The notes under the pieces were generated by a model that searched no databases, was not told the DNA's origin, and was given only the letters and a program-made list of their open reading frames with translations. A stretch of 64,000 nucleotides of DNA from Phycisphaerales bacterium (GTDB lineage: Bacteria; Planctomycetota; Phycisphaerae; Phycisphaerales; SM1A02), in the NCBI GenBank assembly GCA_029260575.1, contig JAJDDB010000027.1:436501-500500 (forward strand), written 5' to 3'. Each line of letters begins with the position of its first letter. Position 1 is the first letter of the stretch. This document shows positions 1 through 7,554 of the stretch, in pieces. The position numbers and the translations under genes are program-made.

Positions 1-2
1 GT

Positions 3-404
3 TGTCACCATTGGTCGAAGCTGCTGGTGAAAATGATTGACGACGTCGTCGAGCAATGGGAGCGCAACAACCGTTCGGGGGCGATCGATTCCATCATGCG
101 GTTGACGAATGACTTTCACGAAATTGACTACTGGTCGCTCGATGAGAGCAGTCCGATCTTGAAGTTCTTGAAGAAAGACCCGCGGTTTCGGGATTTTGCA
201 ATCAAGTGCGCGGGATTCTACAAGTCTGCCCTTGACCTAAAACGACTCGCCTATGGCGAAATCAAAGATCGACACGGTATGCTCCACAATGCTGCAACCG
301 TGGGATTGCCAACAATGGCGCATATCTGGCGCGAAGAGGTGCGCGAACGGTTGCGTTGCGTCACCACTGCACACAACTACGTCAAAACGATCGTGCCCGC
401 CTAG
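3..404 (+). CDS. Hypothetical protein, 5' end outside the window
   Basis: The frame is open from the first bases, so the gene probably begins upstream of the window. A GTG at 27 could be an internal start but has no clear ribosome binding site. The visible product (about 133 residues) is soluble and charged, with an early motif VEQWERNN and the C-terminal part HIWREEVRERL that looks helical. I recognise no family. It ends 9 nt before the convergent GNAT gene. Function unknown; that it is coding is judged from the intact frame and ordinary amino-acid composition only. Confidence 0.5.
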   Translation, partial: CHHWSKLLVKMIDDVVEQWERNNRSGAIDSIMRLTNDFHEIDYWSLDESSPILKFLKKDPRFRDFAIKCAGFYKSALDLKRLAYGEIKDRHGMLHNAATVGLPTMAHIWREEVRERLRCVTTAHNYVKTIVPA

Positions 405-413
405 GGACCCGCA

Positions 414-1670
414 TCACGCCGCATCGAGTAAGCGCACTTCAGCATCCGCTGACGCTGCACCATCTCCGATCGCGCGAAGCAACATATGCTCCGACAAACC
501 GCTCGCCGCCATCGCTGATTCCAGACTCCGCGAACACTCATACGTACCTGCGGATGCGCCCGACCCCGGCAGCGCATTCGGCCCCGCCGCGTGCAACTGG
601 TCCAGCCACATCGCACACAACGCCCGCGCCCCTTCAAGATACTTTTCGCTGTACTCCCGCTTCGCACCCCCGGACTTTCGCGGACCCCCGGAATTACGGG
701 AGTTTCCCGTTGACTTCTTCTTCGCGCTGTTCTTCCTTCGTTTCGCCTGCAACAACGAATATTCTTCCTGCGCTGTCGCCTGCTCAGCAGTCAACTGCCA
801 TGCCCGCCCTGCCTTGCTCGCAGCTTCCTGCTCCGGCGACAACTTCATCACCTCGCGCAGCTCCTTCGCCTTCTCCTTCCACGCATCCTTTTCATCCTGC
901 GCATCGCAGCGCGCTTCCGCATCCGCTGCACTCTCGCCCGGCAACGCCTTGTACATCGAAACGCCCGGAATCTCAGGCAACACCATCGGCTTTGTATCAC
1001 GCCAATCCATGCCCGCCAGCAAAGGCAGCACCAGCCGCCCTTCACCAATCGCCCCGCCGGATGTTAACGATGGATACCAATGAGGCGTCTCAGTGTCCCC
1101 TTCCCGAATGCGCTTCTCCCAGAAGATATGTATCCGTTCCTTCTTCTCAGACCCCGTGCGATACGCCAGCGGCACAAAGCCCAGCGACTGCCAGAAATAA
1201 CCCGCATCCAAATCCTGCGCGCACCAGCAGCAACATAACTTCACGCCATACGGCATACGCTCGAACGCATCTTTCACCAACGCCGCCCCGATCAACCCAC
1301 GCTGGCGAATCGAATGCACACACACTGCATAAATACACGCAACATCTTCGCGCTTGGAATACTTGTCGGTGTAGATAAGAAAGCCGAGCATCGAGCCGCG
1401 GATTCCATCCATCGGCTTGCCATCGGGGCAACAAGGCGGAATCGTCTCCGCAATCAACACCCGCTTCTGCTCAATACATCCCTTGATCCGCCCCAGCGGC
1501 CAGTACCCGAGATTGTCGGTGTTGGCCTTGTGCAGCGCATCAATGTTCTTAATATCATACTCATCGCGCATTGAAGCGAGACGAATGTTGATGGCCAACT
1601 TTGGTTCAATCGGCAGGGCTGCGCCGAGGGGGTGAGAGGATGAAGAGTTGGCGGGGTCAGTGTTGGTCAT
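414..1670 (-). CDS. GNAT-family N-acetyltransferase with long Lys/Ala-rich tail
   Basis: The N-terminal half resembles a GCN5-related acetyltransferase: a beta strand GSMLGFLIYTDKY, then IYAVCVHSIRQRGLIGAALV, which fits the acetyl-CoA-binding strand-loop-helix, then YFWQSLGFVPLAYRTGS, the typical late strand. After about residue 200 comes a low-complexity tail with a Lys/Arg-rich stretch (KRRKNSAKKKSTG), perhaps nucleic-acid binding. The frame stays open upstream to 1964, but that part overlaps the next gene. The ATG at 1670 is preferred because AGGA lies 9 nt upstream. The substrate cannot be read from the sequence. Confidence 0.7.
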   Translation of the reverse strand: MTNTDPANSSSSHPLGAALPIEPKLAINIRLASMRDEYDIKNIDALHKANTDNLGYWPLGRIKGCIEQKRVLIAETIPPCCPDGKPMDGIRGSMLGFLIYTDKYSKREDVACIYAVCVHSIRQRGLIGAALVKDAFERMPYGVKLCCCWCAQDLDAGYFWQSLGFVPLAYRTGSEKKERIHIFWEKRIREGDTETPHWYPSLTSGGAIGEGRLVLPLLAGMDWRDTKPMVLPEIPGVSMYKALPGESAADAEARCDAQDEKDAWKEKAKELREVMKLSPEQEAASKAGRAWQLTAEQATAQEEYSLLQAKRRKNSAKKKSTGNSRNSGGPRKSGGAKREYSEKYLEGARALCAMWLDQLHAAGPNALPGSGASAGTYECSRSLESAMAASGLSEHMLLRAIGDGAASADAEVRLLDAA

Positions 1671-1687
1671 AGCACACATTCCTAGTA

Positions 1688-2245
1688 TCAAACGGTCGGT
1701 CGCTCGGTAATCCAGTCTGTATTCACAGGACTGTAGAGAACTGCGGTCACCCATTCGCATCTCTCCGGTGCGCCCAAGAAGTAACCATTCCAGCCCTCTT
1801 CCGGAGTCAACATATCTCCAGCGTATTGTTTCAGTTGGCAGTCGATGAACTGGTCCTGTCGATCTTGTCTTTTCGGATGCTGATGGACAGCTTCCCTGCG
1901 CCACTCGCGCCAAGTCTCGATGCTCGGACATGGGTGATTCCGAATGAGTCTCTCTGCCAACCATTCATCGACGAAGCAGGCAATCTCGCTCAGCGGCACT
2001 TCCAACAACCATAGCACCAGATCATCACCATTTGAGTCTTTGGCATTGCATTCTTTTTCCACAGTGTGACACCAGATCAACTGATCCGTGCCCAAACTAC
2101 TATGCACTGCCTCATATCTTGGCTTTTGCTTGGGCGTAACACTCAGGTAGGTCGAACTGTCCAGAACCACTGGCCCCTTGTCGATCTGAACGTCGTGACC
2201 TTGCCACGTCCACAGTCGCCTTGTTGCTTCATTGGATATCGACAT
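1688..2245 (-). CDS. Hypothetical protein
   Basis: Encodes about 185 residues beginning MSISNEATRRLWTW. The ATG at 2245 is preferred over an in-frame GTG at 2263 because AGGGGA sits 6 nt upstream. The protein is acidic and Trp-rich (for example WLAERLIRNHPCPSIETWREW), has no signal peptide or membrane segment, and matches no family I know. It ends 17 nt before the start of the GNAT gene downstream, so the two are probably co-transcribed. Confidence 0.6.
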   Translation of the reverse strand: MSISNEATRRLWTWQGHDVQIDKGPVVLDSSTYLSVTPKQKPRYEAVHSSLGTDQLIWCHTVEKECNAKDSNGDDLVLWLLEVPLSEIACFVDEWLAERLIRNHPCPSIETWREWRREAVHQHPKRQDRQDQFIDCQLKQYAGDMLTPEEGWNGYFLGAPERCEWVTAVLYSPVNTDWITERPTV

Positions 2246-2281
2246 GGCACATCCCCTGTTCACGCCGCACTGGAAGTGTCC

Positions 2282-2569
2282 TCATCGCGTCTCCGATGCC
2301 GATCGGCTGCCTTGGTAATAGAACCCGCGTCCGGGGTGCGGCTTGTTCGTGCCCTCGGGCTCGCGGCTCCAAAAGTGCAACGTCTTCCCGTCATCGGAGG
2401 AAGTGACAAGCGTGGGACTTTTCGAAGCCAGAGAGGAGAGCTCCGCTGGAACGACTGATTGCGCATATGCCGGATCGTTGTCAGAGAGCTTGCCCATCAC
2501 GAAACCGACGATGATCAGAATTGCGGCACATGCGAGAGATTTGAGGTCAAAGGTTCGATCACGCTGCAT
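2282..2569 (-). CDS. Small single-pass membrane or exported protein, unknown function
   Basis: About 95 residues. One hydrophobic segment near residues 9-26 (LACAAILIIVGFVMGK) is followed by DPAYAQ, which could be a signal peptidase I site or simply the end of an anchor. The rest is polar. The ATG at 2569 is chosen because the longer frame (to 2626) overlaps the upstream gene and adds an atypical polar stretch before the hydrophobic helix; AGGGA lies close upstream. The start lies inside the end of the upstream 87-residue gene, which suggests translational coupling. No family recognised. Confidence 0.5.
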   Translation of the reverse strand: MQRDRTFDLKSLACAAILIIVGFVMGKLSDNDPAYAQSVVPAELSSLASKSPTLVTSSDDGKTLHFWSREPEGTNKPHPGRGFYYQGSRSASETR

Positions 2570-2822
2570 TGTCCCTGCCTCGCTTCCTGTTTGAGGTTCT
2601 CTTGATTGTGAATAGGAACGGGTCATAGATAGGCCTTCGGCCCTGGTGCTGAGCGCGTCGCCAAGTGAAGAGTTTGAACCTTTTGTCGTTCTCGAGCTCT
2701 TGAAACACTTCTGTCACGTCGCAATTCCGGATTCGAACGTCAAGACTTTCGTTCGATTTCATCGGCTCCACGAACTGCCACAGAGCGTTGAGGTCGGCAA
2801 ACTCATGGGGCTCAGAATGCAT
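2559..2822 (-). CDS. Hypothetical protein, 87 aa
   Basis: A small soluble protein starting MHSEPHEFADLNALW and ending in a basic tail (KRTSNRKRGRDNAA). AAAGGT lies 7 nt before the ATG, a good ribosome binding site. It overlaps the next gene by 11 nt, consistent with a small operon running leftward from 3621. No family recognised. Confidence 0.5.
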   Translation of the reverse strand: MHSEPHEFADLNALWQFVEPMKSNESLDVRIRNCDVTEVFQELENDKRFKLFTWRRAQHQGRRPIYDPFLFTIKRTSNRKRGRDNAA

Positions 2823-2847
2823 GGCGTACCTTTCAGGTGAATCGTGA

Positions 2848-2919
2848 ATCGATCAGAGGCCATCTCTGACCTCCGACCGCTGATCTCTGACCTCTTCTTC
2901 CTGACCTCTGACTTCTGAA
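2848..2919. repeat. Degenerate heptanucleotide array (AGGTCAG-type)
   Basis: On the minus strand the stretch is built of 7-nt units close to AGGTCAG (aggtcag, agatcag, cggtcgg, aggtcag), with exact GGTCAG copies spaced by 14 and 21 nt. Translated, it gives SEV/SEI/SEM every seven residues. It fills the gap between two small leftward genes and abuts the stop codon of the upstream gene. Confidence 0.7.
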
Positions 2920-3621
2920 CTACGCTGCTTCCGCGGATACGCCGCCGCCGAGGTTTGTCCAGCGAGCGGTGCTGAACGGCCCGGTCTGGCCCTTGCTGTT
3001 CACCCATGCTGCTGCGATCCACACCTTGGAAAGCGGCGCAACCGTGCTCGCAAACGTGACTGAATCAGTGGTCAGCGTCACCATCCGCTGGAACGTCCAT
3101 TCGCTGAAATCGTTGGGCGGTTCATCGCCGACGTAGGTCATGATGTTTGCACCAGCGACGCCGACGGGTTTGCCACGCCGATCGGGGTCCGCGAAGTCGC
3201 GCATGTAAAAATACACCGTGTTGTCATCCACACCCTTCAGCGTCAGCACCGGCTTGGTGCTCGGCGGCGGGACCGGCGTGTTCTTCGTATCACGAATAGT
3301 AATTTCCAGTTCGCTGCGCATCTGGTTCGTCGTGCCCGGATACGCCTGGATGATGTCAACCAACTTGCGGATGCCGTTGGTATCATTGATCAGAAGCTCA
3401 CGGGCATCCTTCTTGGCGACAACATACGGCGTGCTCTGCGTCAACGGGTCCTGCAGCGTCGCCATCGCGCTGGCAAAGGTCGTCACGAGCGTGTTGAATG
3501 CATCCAATTGCACGACCGTTACGCCGTACACAGTCGGATCAACCGAGAGCTTCACGTTCATGTTGTTCGCAAAATCAAGTAAATCCTGATCGGTGCGGGG
3601 CAGGTAACTTTGATTGGCCAT
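2920..3621 (-). CDS. Hypothetical protein with fibronectin-like C-terminal part
   Basis: Encodes 233 residues. AAGGAC lies 8 nt before the ATG at 3621. The first 130 residues look helical; after a PVPPPSTKP linker comes a beta-rich segment (VYFYMRDFADPDRRGKPVGVAGA and WTFQRMVTLTTDSVTF, then VWIAAAWVNSKGQTGPFS) that resembles a fibronectin type III-like module. I have the impression that such proteins are common in Planctomycetes, without known function. No signal peptide is seen. The 21-bp repeat array lies in its upstream region. Confidence 0.6.
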   Translation of the reverse strand: MANQSYLPRTDQDLLDFANNMNVKLSVDPTVYGVTVVQLDAFNTLVTTFASAMATLQDPLTQSTPYVVAKKDARELLINDTNGIRKLVDIIQAYPGTTNQMRSELEITIRDTKNTPVPPPSTKPVLTLKGVDDNTVYFYMRDFADPDRRGKPVGVAGANIMTYVGDEPPNDFSEWTFQRMVTLTTDSVTFASTVAPLSKVWIAAAWVNSKGQTGPFSTARWTNLGGGVSAEAA

Positions 3622-4217
3622 GGTTCGAGTCCTTTTCTCAAAGGGTTGAGGGGTGAGAGTGTGAGCGGGTGAGGGCGTGAGCCGATTGCCCCGCGACTAG
3701 CGCGTTATCGAACCAGTCCGGGCAGTCCTGAAGCGCTTCGCGAGAAAAAGGTCCGAGTTTTTCACAAACGCGGTTCGCGGGCTGTGAGTGAGGTTCCGAG
3801 CGTCGCGGAACCTCGTACGAATAGCTCAGCACCTCGTGCGAACGTCGCGGAACCTCGTACAAACGGCTCGTCACCTCGTACAAACGGCTCGTCACCTCGT
3901 ACGAGCGTCACGTCACCTCGTACGAGCGTCGCGGAACCTCGTACAGACAGCGCGTCACCTCGTACGAAGATCGCGTCACCCCGTACGAGCGGCTCGTCAC
4001 TTTGTAAGAACAGCTCGTCACCTCGTCACGATCGCGTGCAACCCCGTCGGAGTGACTCGAACTCGGAATTCAAACCCTCACCCACTCTCCCCGGCCTGTT
4101 CCGCGCCACTGCAGACCCCTTCCGAGGGGCGCTCGACCTCGTCCCGGTGGTTGTCGACCGCTTAGTGGGTGTTGCGAGACGATTCTTGGCCCGGAAGGTG
4201 TGATGCGGTAGGTCCGA
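3622..4217. other. About 600-bp gene-poor stretch dominated by a 21-bp repeat array
   Basis: Between two leftward genes. It contains the thirteen-unit array at 3789-4061 and flanking sequence with no convincing gene. Frames that remain open here on both strands do so because a 21-bp period contains no stop; their products are heptapeptide repeats such as SPRTNGS or SRLYEVT and lack a good start. Promoter elements for the downstream leftward gene could lie near 3622-3780 but I cannot assign them. Confidence 0.6.
3789..4061. repeat. Tandem array of about thirteen 21-bp units
   Basis: Units begin at 3789, 3810, 3831, 3852, 3873, 3894, 3915, 3936, 3957, 3978, 3999, 4020 and 4041. The core is acctcgtac followed by a more variable 12 nt ending in cgtc or cgga. 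Two neighbouring units (3852 and 3873) are identical; the ends are more degenerate. Many units contain the palindrome CTCGTACGAG. There are no spacers, so this is not a CRISPR array. Confidence 0.9.
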
Positions 4218-5288
4218 TTACAGCGCTTGAAGCATTGCGATCACTGGCATGGCACATTCCCATCCCGATCCATTCGACATGAGACAATGGTTTTGGGGCG
4301 GGCGAATAGAGCGATCCACCCATGATCGAATCGTTGAAAGCGTGACAGCATTCGGATAACAAATGGGATTAGCCAACTCAAGAGCGCACACTTGACTGGC
4401 ACCTGAAGCGTACTCAGCCAGATCGCATTGCGAGCAGAGCGCACGTTGACCGAACTTCAGCCAAGCTTGTTGCGGATCAAGATTCGTGGCTCGAACGATA
4501 TCTATCTGTCCGACAACTTCTTGTACCGGACTGCTGGCATAGAGCACACATGTCACTGGAACCCGAGCGGTTGAAAACTTCCGGCGAATCTCAACAGTCT
4601 TGGCACCAGTCAGAATCTGTTCCGCGTATTGCGGCCGAATGGACATGACCAAGTCCTGATCCCATCCGACACCGTCGATCGAAACTGACTGGCGCAGCTT
4701 GGCAATTTTATTGATGACATTAGTCCAAACGCGTGCAAACGGGGCTTCGCAGAGAAGCTCGCGTTCAAAGAGTCGATATTGCCTATCGATCGGCTTGGCG
4801 TGTGTAAACGAGAAGGACTCGAAGAAGCTGCGCTGAGTTTCCCACAATCCTTCTGGCAAAGTGAATCGTAGCGATTTCGATTCTTTGCGCACCGACATCG
4901 CCATCATTGCAAAGAATAGCTCTCCGACATTCCGCTCTTGAAGTGATGGAGACACGCTCAGGTGACAGAACTTCGAGGTCTCACCGACCTTGACGATTGC
5001 GGCGACTGCCGGCTCACCCATGTGATAGCCGACAAACGCCTTGCGGCGTTTCGATTCAACACCCGGACGGACTTTTCCATTCAACCAATCGTCAATCCCC
5101 GGATACTTTTCCTCCCACGGAAAGACAAGCGATTCTAAGTCCCGCCATGTATCTGAATGTGTGCGTGCATCATTGCCGGAAACTTGAACAACGCGGCAGT
5201 CCTTGACCACACTGGAAAACAGATTTACATGTTCGACAGGCTTCTCCGGATGAAGCATTGTTGGCAGAGGTATAGTCAACGCGCTCAT
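4218..5288 (-). CDS. GNAT-ASCH fusion protein
   Basis: Encodes 356 residues. Residues about 80-175 look like a GNAT acetyltransferase (AFVGYHMGEPAVAAIVKVG, then LSVSPSLQERNVGELFFAMM for the acetyl-CoA-binding turn). Residues about 214-330 form an ASCH/PUA-like domain (MSIRPQYAEQILTGAKTVEI, RRKF, and later VVGQIDI). ASCH domains are thought to bind RNA or modified nucleosides, so acetylation of an RNA or nucleotide-related target is an inference. The ATG at 5288 overlaps the stop of the dCTP deaminase gene by 4 nt, indicating translational coupling. Confidence 0.75.
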   Translation of the reverse strand: MSALTIPLPTMLHPEKPVEHVNLFSSVVKDCRVVQVSGNDARTHSDTWRDLESLVFPWEEKYPGIDDWLNGKVRPGVESKRRKAFVGYHMGEPAVAAIVKVGETSKFCHLSVSPSLQERNVGELFFAMMAMSVRKESKSLRFTLPEGLWETQRSFFESFSFTHAKPIDRQYRLFERELLCEAPFARVWTNVINKIAKLRQSVSIDGVGWDQDLVMSIRPQYAEQILTGAKTVEIRRKFSTARVPVTCVLYASSPVQEVVGQIDIVRATNLDPQQAWLKFGQRALCSQCDLAEYASGASQVCALELANPICYPNAVTLSTIRSWVDRSIRPPQNHCLMSNGSGWECAMPVIAMLQAL

Positions 5289-6514
5289 GATTCGTTCTCC
5301 GCCCAGGGCTTGAAGTGATTCGAGAGCTTGAGAGTTTGTGTTCCGTAGACCGAGTTTTCCAATCCCTGATACGGCTCAGACATTCGGTATAGCACGAGAG
5401 TCGCCATCCGTTCCCGATGTGCGAGCAGAACCGGAACGTTGTGCCCACGCACCTCGAATATCAATGGAGTGCCGCATCCACCGTCTGTCCGATCCAAACC
5501 AAAACGAGGGTGGACAAATCCTGCGTAGTGAATGCGCATTTCACCTACGGCTTCGTCACTTGCACGACAGTACACCGCGATGTCTCGAGGGACGCTGATC
5601 AGTTCTGCTGAACGGAGGATGTAGAAAGCACTCGGTTCAATCTCGAAATAACCATCATCATTCAACGGTTGTGGCTTCCAATACGTTGATGGATCGGTGC
5701 CTTCTATTTTCCCCTTCTTTGACAAGTCAATTGCGTCATGTGGTGGTGTAGGATCACGCTCCGCCTTGAAGGCGACAGCTTTGCTGGCGCCCTCAGCATC
5801 GGCAATCGGAGTTGGTTTAAGACTTACTGTCAACGACCGGTCAGATGATGCCAGCACCCGATTCGATGTCTCCGCATCTGTAAGTTCCACGCTCCACGGG
5901 CTGCTCTTGAAGAAGCGGAGTTGCGTGAGCTTGTCTCCTTCGCGCACCTTGATTGGAAACGTGATTGGCGTCACTTCGACAAAGAGCTGGCCCGTGCTGC
6001 CTCGAAGACACTCGGGCGTGAATCCTTCATATACCTTGGCACCATCGACGATCAGTCTTGCGAGGACATCTAGACGCCCAATCGAACTCTTCGCGGTCGC
6101 CTGACCATAACACTCCAATGACCACAGCAACGCGCGTTTGTCAAGCCGTTCCGCTACGGGCAACAGATAGGTCTTCGATGTCTTCAGTGTCACACTTCCG
6201 TCGGGCTCAGCATCGATCTTCTCGACGAGTTCCTTGGCCTGGAGATTCTCGATGTATCGCGGTCCAAACGGCTTTACTGATCCTCGCTTGAGTTCGTATA
6301 CAGTTCCATCGATCCGAAGGTCGATGGCCGATTCCCCGCAGAGCTCTTTCAATCCATCAGGACCGGTGAGAATCCCGGCGTTGCAGAGTTCGATGAGCTG
6401 CCGCTGTGACAGCACTCCGTCATTCCAAAAGCTGAAATCGGGCATCGCATCAGCCATAGGGGTAGATCGTAGCATGCTGGACAGGTCCTTGGGAGCAGAA
6501 GAATCTACTTTCAC
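5285..6514 (-). CDS. dcd: Two-domain dCTP deaminase (DCD_N type)
   Basis: Predicted to convert dCTP to dUTP. Two trimeric-dUTPase-fold units lie in tandem. Unit 1 has the signature AKSSIGRLDVLARLIVDGAK and GSTGQLFVEVTPITFPIKVR, with the catalytic-type Glu in FVEV and GDKLTQLRF. Unit 2 has YCRASDEAVGEMRIHYAGF and GTPLIFEVRGHNVPVLL. At 409 residues it is about twice the single-domain E. coli enzyme and somewhat longer than alphaproteobacterial double-domain forms. The GTG at 6514 overlaps the korB stop by 4 nt; internal ATGs at 6457 or 6445 are alternatives. Its position behind korB is unusual. Confidence 0.85.
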   Translation of the reverse strand: MKVDSSAPKDLSSMLRSTPMADAMPDFSFWNDGVLSQRQLIELCNAGILTGPDGLKELCGESAIDLRIDGTVYELKRGSVKPFGPRYIENLQAKELVEKIDAEPDGSVTLKTSKTYLLPVAERLDKRALLWSLECYGQATAKSSIGRLDVLARLIVDGAKVYEGFTPECLRGSTGQLFVEVTPITFPIKVREGDKLTQLRFFKSSPWSVELTDAETSNRVLASSDRSLTVSLKPTPIADAEGASKAVAFKAERDPTPPHDAIDLSKKGKIEGTDPSTYWKPQPLNDDGYFEIEPSAFYILRSAELISVPRDIAVYCRASDEAVGEMRIHYAGFVHPRFGLDRTDGGCGTPLIFEVRGHNVPVLLAHRERMATLVLYRMSEPYQGLENSVYGTQTLKLSNHFKPWAENES

Positions 6515-7554
6515 CCGCTCACTGCATCACCCTGCACGGTCCACGTTGATGGGCCTTCGATGAGTGTGCGCAAATCGCCGGGGCCGGACTTTTCGGTCGC
6601 CTGTTTGACCTGATCTTCAACAAGCGAGTCGTAGGTCGGCTCATCGGGATCGCGAAACAGTACACCCATCGGCTCCGGGAAGTTCGGCTGAAGCAATTGC
6701 GTCAACATGTATGCGCGGTTGCGATTGGTTTCATCGTGATGCAGCAGATCTGCTTCGGAGATGCCGTTGCCAAGCTCAACAATTTCAATGCGACCGTCGC
6801 GCTCGACAAGGCCTTTGTCTTTTTCAGCGCCGAAGATCATCGGCTTGCCGTGTTCGAGTTCGATCGTCGTCTCAGGGCGGCTGTCTTTTTGTGATGCGTA
6901 GAACCACGCCTGATGGTTGAAGATGTTGCAGTCCTGGTAGACCTCGATAAATGACGTTCCGCGATGATGTTCCGCAATGAGCATCAGCTTCTCAAGCGCT
7001 TTGAGATCAATGTCTATGCAGCGGGCGACGAACGTGCCGCCGGAGGCGATGACCATCGCCAATGGGTTCAGCGGAAAGTCCAGCGACCCGAGCGGGGTGG
7101 ACTTGGTTTTCTTGCCGAACTCGCTCGTGGGTGAGTACTGACCCTTCGTCAAACCGTAGATGCGGTTGTTGAGCAGAATGATGTTGATGTCGACATTGCG
7201 GCGCAGCACGTGGATGGTGTGATTGCCGCCGATGGACAGGAGATCGCCATCGCCGGAGACGATCCAGACATCGAGGTTCGGGTTGGCAAGCTTGATGCCG
7301 GTTGCGAATGCGGGCGCTCTGCCGTGAATCGAATGCATGCCGTAGGTGTTCATGTAGTACGGAAAGCGAGCAGCGCAGCCGATGCCGGAGACAAACACGA
7401 AGTCTTCACGTTTGCGGTGCATGCTCGGCAGCGCCTTCTGCACCGCTTTGAGCACGGCATAATCGCCGCAGCCGGGACACCAGCGCACGTCCTGATCTGA
7501 AGCAAAGTCCTTTGCCTTGTACGTCGGCAGCGATGTATCAGGTGCAGTTGTCAT
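6511..7554 (-). CDS. korB: 2-oxoacid:ferredoxin oxidoreductase, beta subunit
   Basis: Thiamine-diphosphate subunit, probably of 2-oxoglutarate:ferredoxin oxidoreductase. Seen: the cysteine motif WCPGCGDYAVL near the N-terminus, GIGCAARFPYYMNTYGMHSI, and the TPP/Mg motif GDGDLLSIGGNHTIH followed by NNRIYGLTKGQYSPTS, all typical of KorB. Length 347 residues is normal. The ATG overlaps the korA stop by 4 nt. The enzyme couples 2-oxoacid oxidation to ferredoxin reduction, or runs in reverse in reductive pathways; the direction cannot be read here. Confidence 0.93.
   Translation of the reverse strand: MTTAPDTSLPTYKAKDFASDQDVRWCPGCGDYAVLKAVQKALPSMHRKREDFVFVSGIGCAARFPYYMNTYGMHSIHGRAPAFATGIKLANPNLDVWIVSGDGDLLSIGGNHTIHVLRRNVDINIILLNNRIYGLTKGQYSPTSEFGKKTKSTPLGSLDFPLNPLAMVIASGGTFVARCIDIDLKALEKLMLIAEHHRGTSFIEVYQDCNIFNHQAWFYASQKDSRPETTIELEHGKPMIFGAEKDKGLVERDGRIEIVELGNGISEADLLHHDETNRNRAYMLTQLLQPNFPEPMGVLFRDPDEPTYDSLVEDQVKQATEKSGPGDLRTLIEGPSTWTVQGDAVSG

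Noticed and set aside
253-1378. Two long plus-strand frames (253-1083 and 356-1378)
   Set aside because: They run antisense to the GNAT gene; composition is rich in Pro, Ser and Arg as expected of a shadow frame.
3789-4061. CRISPR array
   Set aside because: Units are directly adjacent with no unique spacers, the period is only 21 bp, and there are no cas genes.
3784-4203. Plus-strand open frame giving a heptapeptide-repeat protein
   Set aside because: The frame is open because the 21-bp period contains no stop; the product is low complexity, has no ribosome binding site, and other frames are open as well.
1-6514. Prophage or integrative element at the left end
   Set aside because: The genes are small and unknown and repeats are present, but there is no integrase, phage structural gene or attachment site, and the dcd end is coupled to housekeeping genes.
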